Below are positions 63,301 through 64,000 of a stretch of 64,000 bases of DNA, in pieces (the first letter of the stretch is position 1; each line of letters opens with the position of its first letter). Made by a program: the position numbers and the translations under genes. The notes beneath the pieces were generated by a model, which made no database searches, was not told where the DNA came from, and worked only from the letters and a program-made list of their open reading frames with translations. Source of the DNA: Erodium maritimum (taxonomy: Eukaryota; Streptophyta; Magnoliopsida; Geraniales; Geraniaceae); NCBI GenBank assembly GCA_963921825.1, contig OY997593.1, positions 55,102,039-55,166,038 on the forward strand. Direction: 5' to 3'.

Positions 63301-63967
63301 AAGGTTGCGTCCACTTCATCTAATCGCTAAAACATGGGACTTCTGTCATCACCTCTATTTAATAGAATTCATAATTTATTGAATCTCTTCTTGGAATGTA
63401 AGAACTTATGAATACTGCTAAAAAAATCTTTAGTTTTTTTTATGGTGGCCTCAACTTCTTTGTCTTTTTTATGTCCTCAGAGGCTCAGACAAGTGTCTGC
63501 AAGGATAAAATGATTTCAAGATCCGCCCAATGCATTTATATCACATTTCTATTATTTCAGCTGTTATTTCCAAAATCAATGGTCAACTATGTGGAAGAGA
63601 ACGAAAGAAAAGCTGTCATCGCCAGCAAATTAACACATCAGCTATCGAATACCAATTAATATATGTAATATGGGCTTTCAAGGAAAGTATAATGGATAAA
63701 CACAAAAAATGCAAGCAACCTTTTCAGATTTGATGATTCAGCAGAGTTAAATGCTTGATTGAATTACATAGGGAAACAATATTGAATTTCGTATCGAATC
63801 ATTCTGAGTCAAATCAAATTACTGGGGAATTATTGGCAAATTAAAAGGAAAATTAAGAAACAGAATTGTGCAACAAGAATACCTTGTCCAGAGAGTTCAA
63901 GTAATCAACGGCTCTTTCTCTGTTGACCAGGAAAGTATGTTCGTCCATTTCAATATTTGGTGAACCC
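60396..63967 (-). CDS. PCK1: Phosphoenolpyruvate carboxykinase (ATP), C-terminal 461 residues
   Basis: Cytosolic enzyme that converts oxaloacetate and ATP to phosphoenolpyruvate, CO2 and ADP, feeding gluconeogenesis, amino-acid and organic-acid use. Nine exons are visible on the minus strand: 63883-63967, 62608-62708, 62061-62359, 61746-61919, 61528-61593, 61157-61335, 60903-61072, 60646-60814 and 60396-60539. All boundaries are GT-AG, and codon phases join exactly. The P-loop G-L-S-G-T-G-K-T-T spans the exon 62061/61919 junction. [18 protein letters not shown] and the C-terminal A-G-P-I-F are family hallmarks. Plant enzymes have about 660-670 residues, so about 200 N-terminal residues lie beyond base 64000. 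The phosphorylated N-terminal extension cannot be judged. Confidence 0.96.
63090..63290. repeat. Duplicated segment in a PCK1 intron
   Basis: Within the 1174-bp intron 62709-63882, two copies about 120 bases apart share CTTGGAATGC, ATTCTTTGGGTCC, AGGAAG-ATGG-GAG and GGCCAGGCCATAGA-TTA. It looks like an old local duplication. Confidence 0.7.
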
Positions 63968-64000
63968 CTGAGGTTAAAAAAAGAGTAAAAATAAAATCTC

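Noticed and set aside
12888-63967. Functional gene cluster of SUT4, DTX48, IRX9H and PCK1
   Set aside because: The genes are far apart, on both strands, separated by transposons, and act in different pathways; proximity is most likely chance.

Overview
This is nuclear DNA from a eudicot plant, probably a woody one with a repeat-rich genome. Four host genes have plant-type exon structures with GT-AG introns and encode plant families: a SUT4-type sucrose transporter, a DTX48-type MATE transporter, an IRX9H-type GT43 xylan glycosyltransferase, and an ATP-type PEP carboxykinase that runs off the right edge. I cannot name the species from sequence alone.

Layout. 1-9961: a broken Ty3/Gypsy (Tekay/Del-like chromovirus) element. 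The window opens in the last 189 bases of its 5' LTR, and its 3' LTR is split by a nested solo LTR. 10270-12318: a LINE RNase H relic, AT-rich filler and a candidate minus-strand solo LTR. 12888-18071: SUT4 (+), five exons, with a MULE-type MITE in its last intron. 18072-23322: intergenic, with a 286-bp tandem duplication. 23323-25124: DTX48 (+), two exons. 25125-41240: long gene-poor stretch holding a second LINE relic, a second copy of the same MITE, a solo LTR with Copia-like ends, an old broken Copia element and a 129-bp hairpin. 41280-43467: GT/CT-rich, probably transposon-derived. 43468-50511: two LTRs of one family in opposite orientation, the second carrying a 3.2-kb chromovirus-like solo LTR. 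50512-50997: one end of a CACTA transposon. 53356-56567: IRX9H (+), three exons. 57142-58624: non-autonomous hAT element with GC-rich subterminal arrays, followed by two palindromic MITE-like units to 59255. 60396-63967: PCK1 (-), nine exons visible, N-terminal part outside the window.

The genes do not form an operon or an evident cluster. SUT4 (vacuolar sucrose efflux), DTX48 (organelle MATE), IRX9H (Golgi xylan synthesis) and PCK1 (gluconeogenesis) are ordinary housekeeping or developmental genes. What dominates the window is nested transposition: four LTR insertions or insertion pairs with exact target-site duplications can be read directly (GTGTA, ACATC, TGATA, plus the intact LTR pair of the first element), as can two MULE MITEs with 9-bp duplications and one hAT with an 8-bp duplication. 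I found no previously undescribed protein system. The most unusual structures are the inverted LTR pair with its nested insertion, and a hairpin plus acceptor-like module shared by three diverged LTRs.
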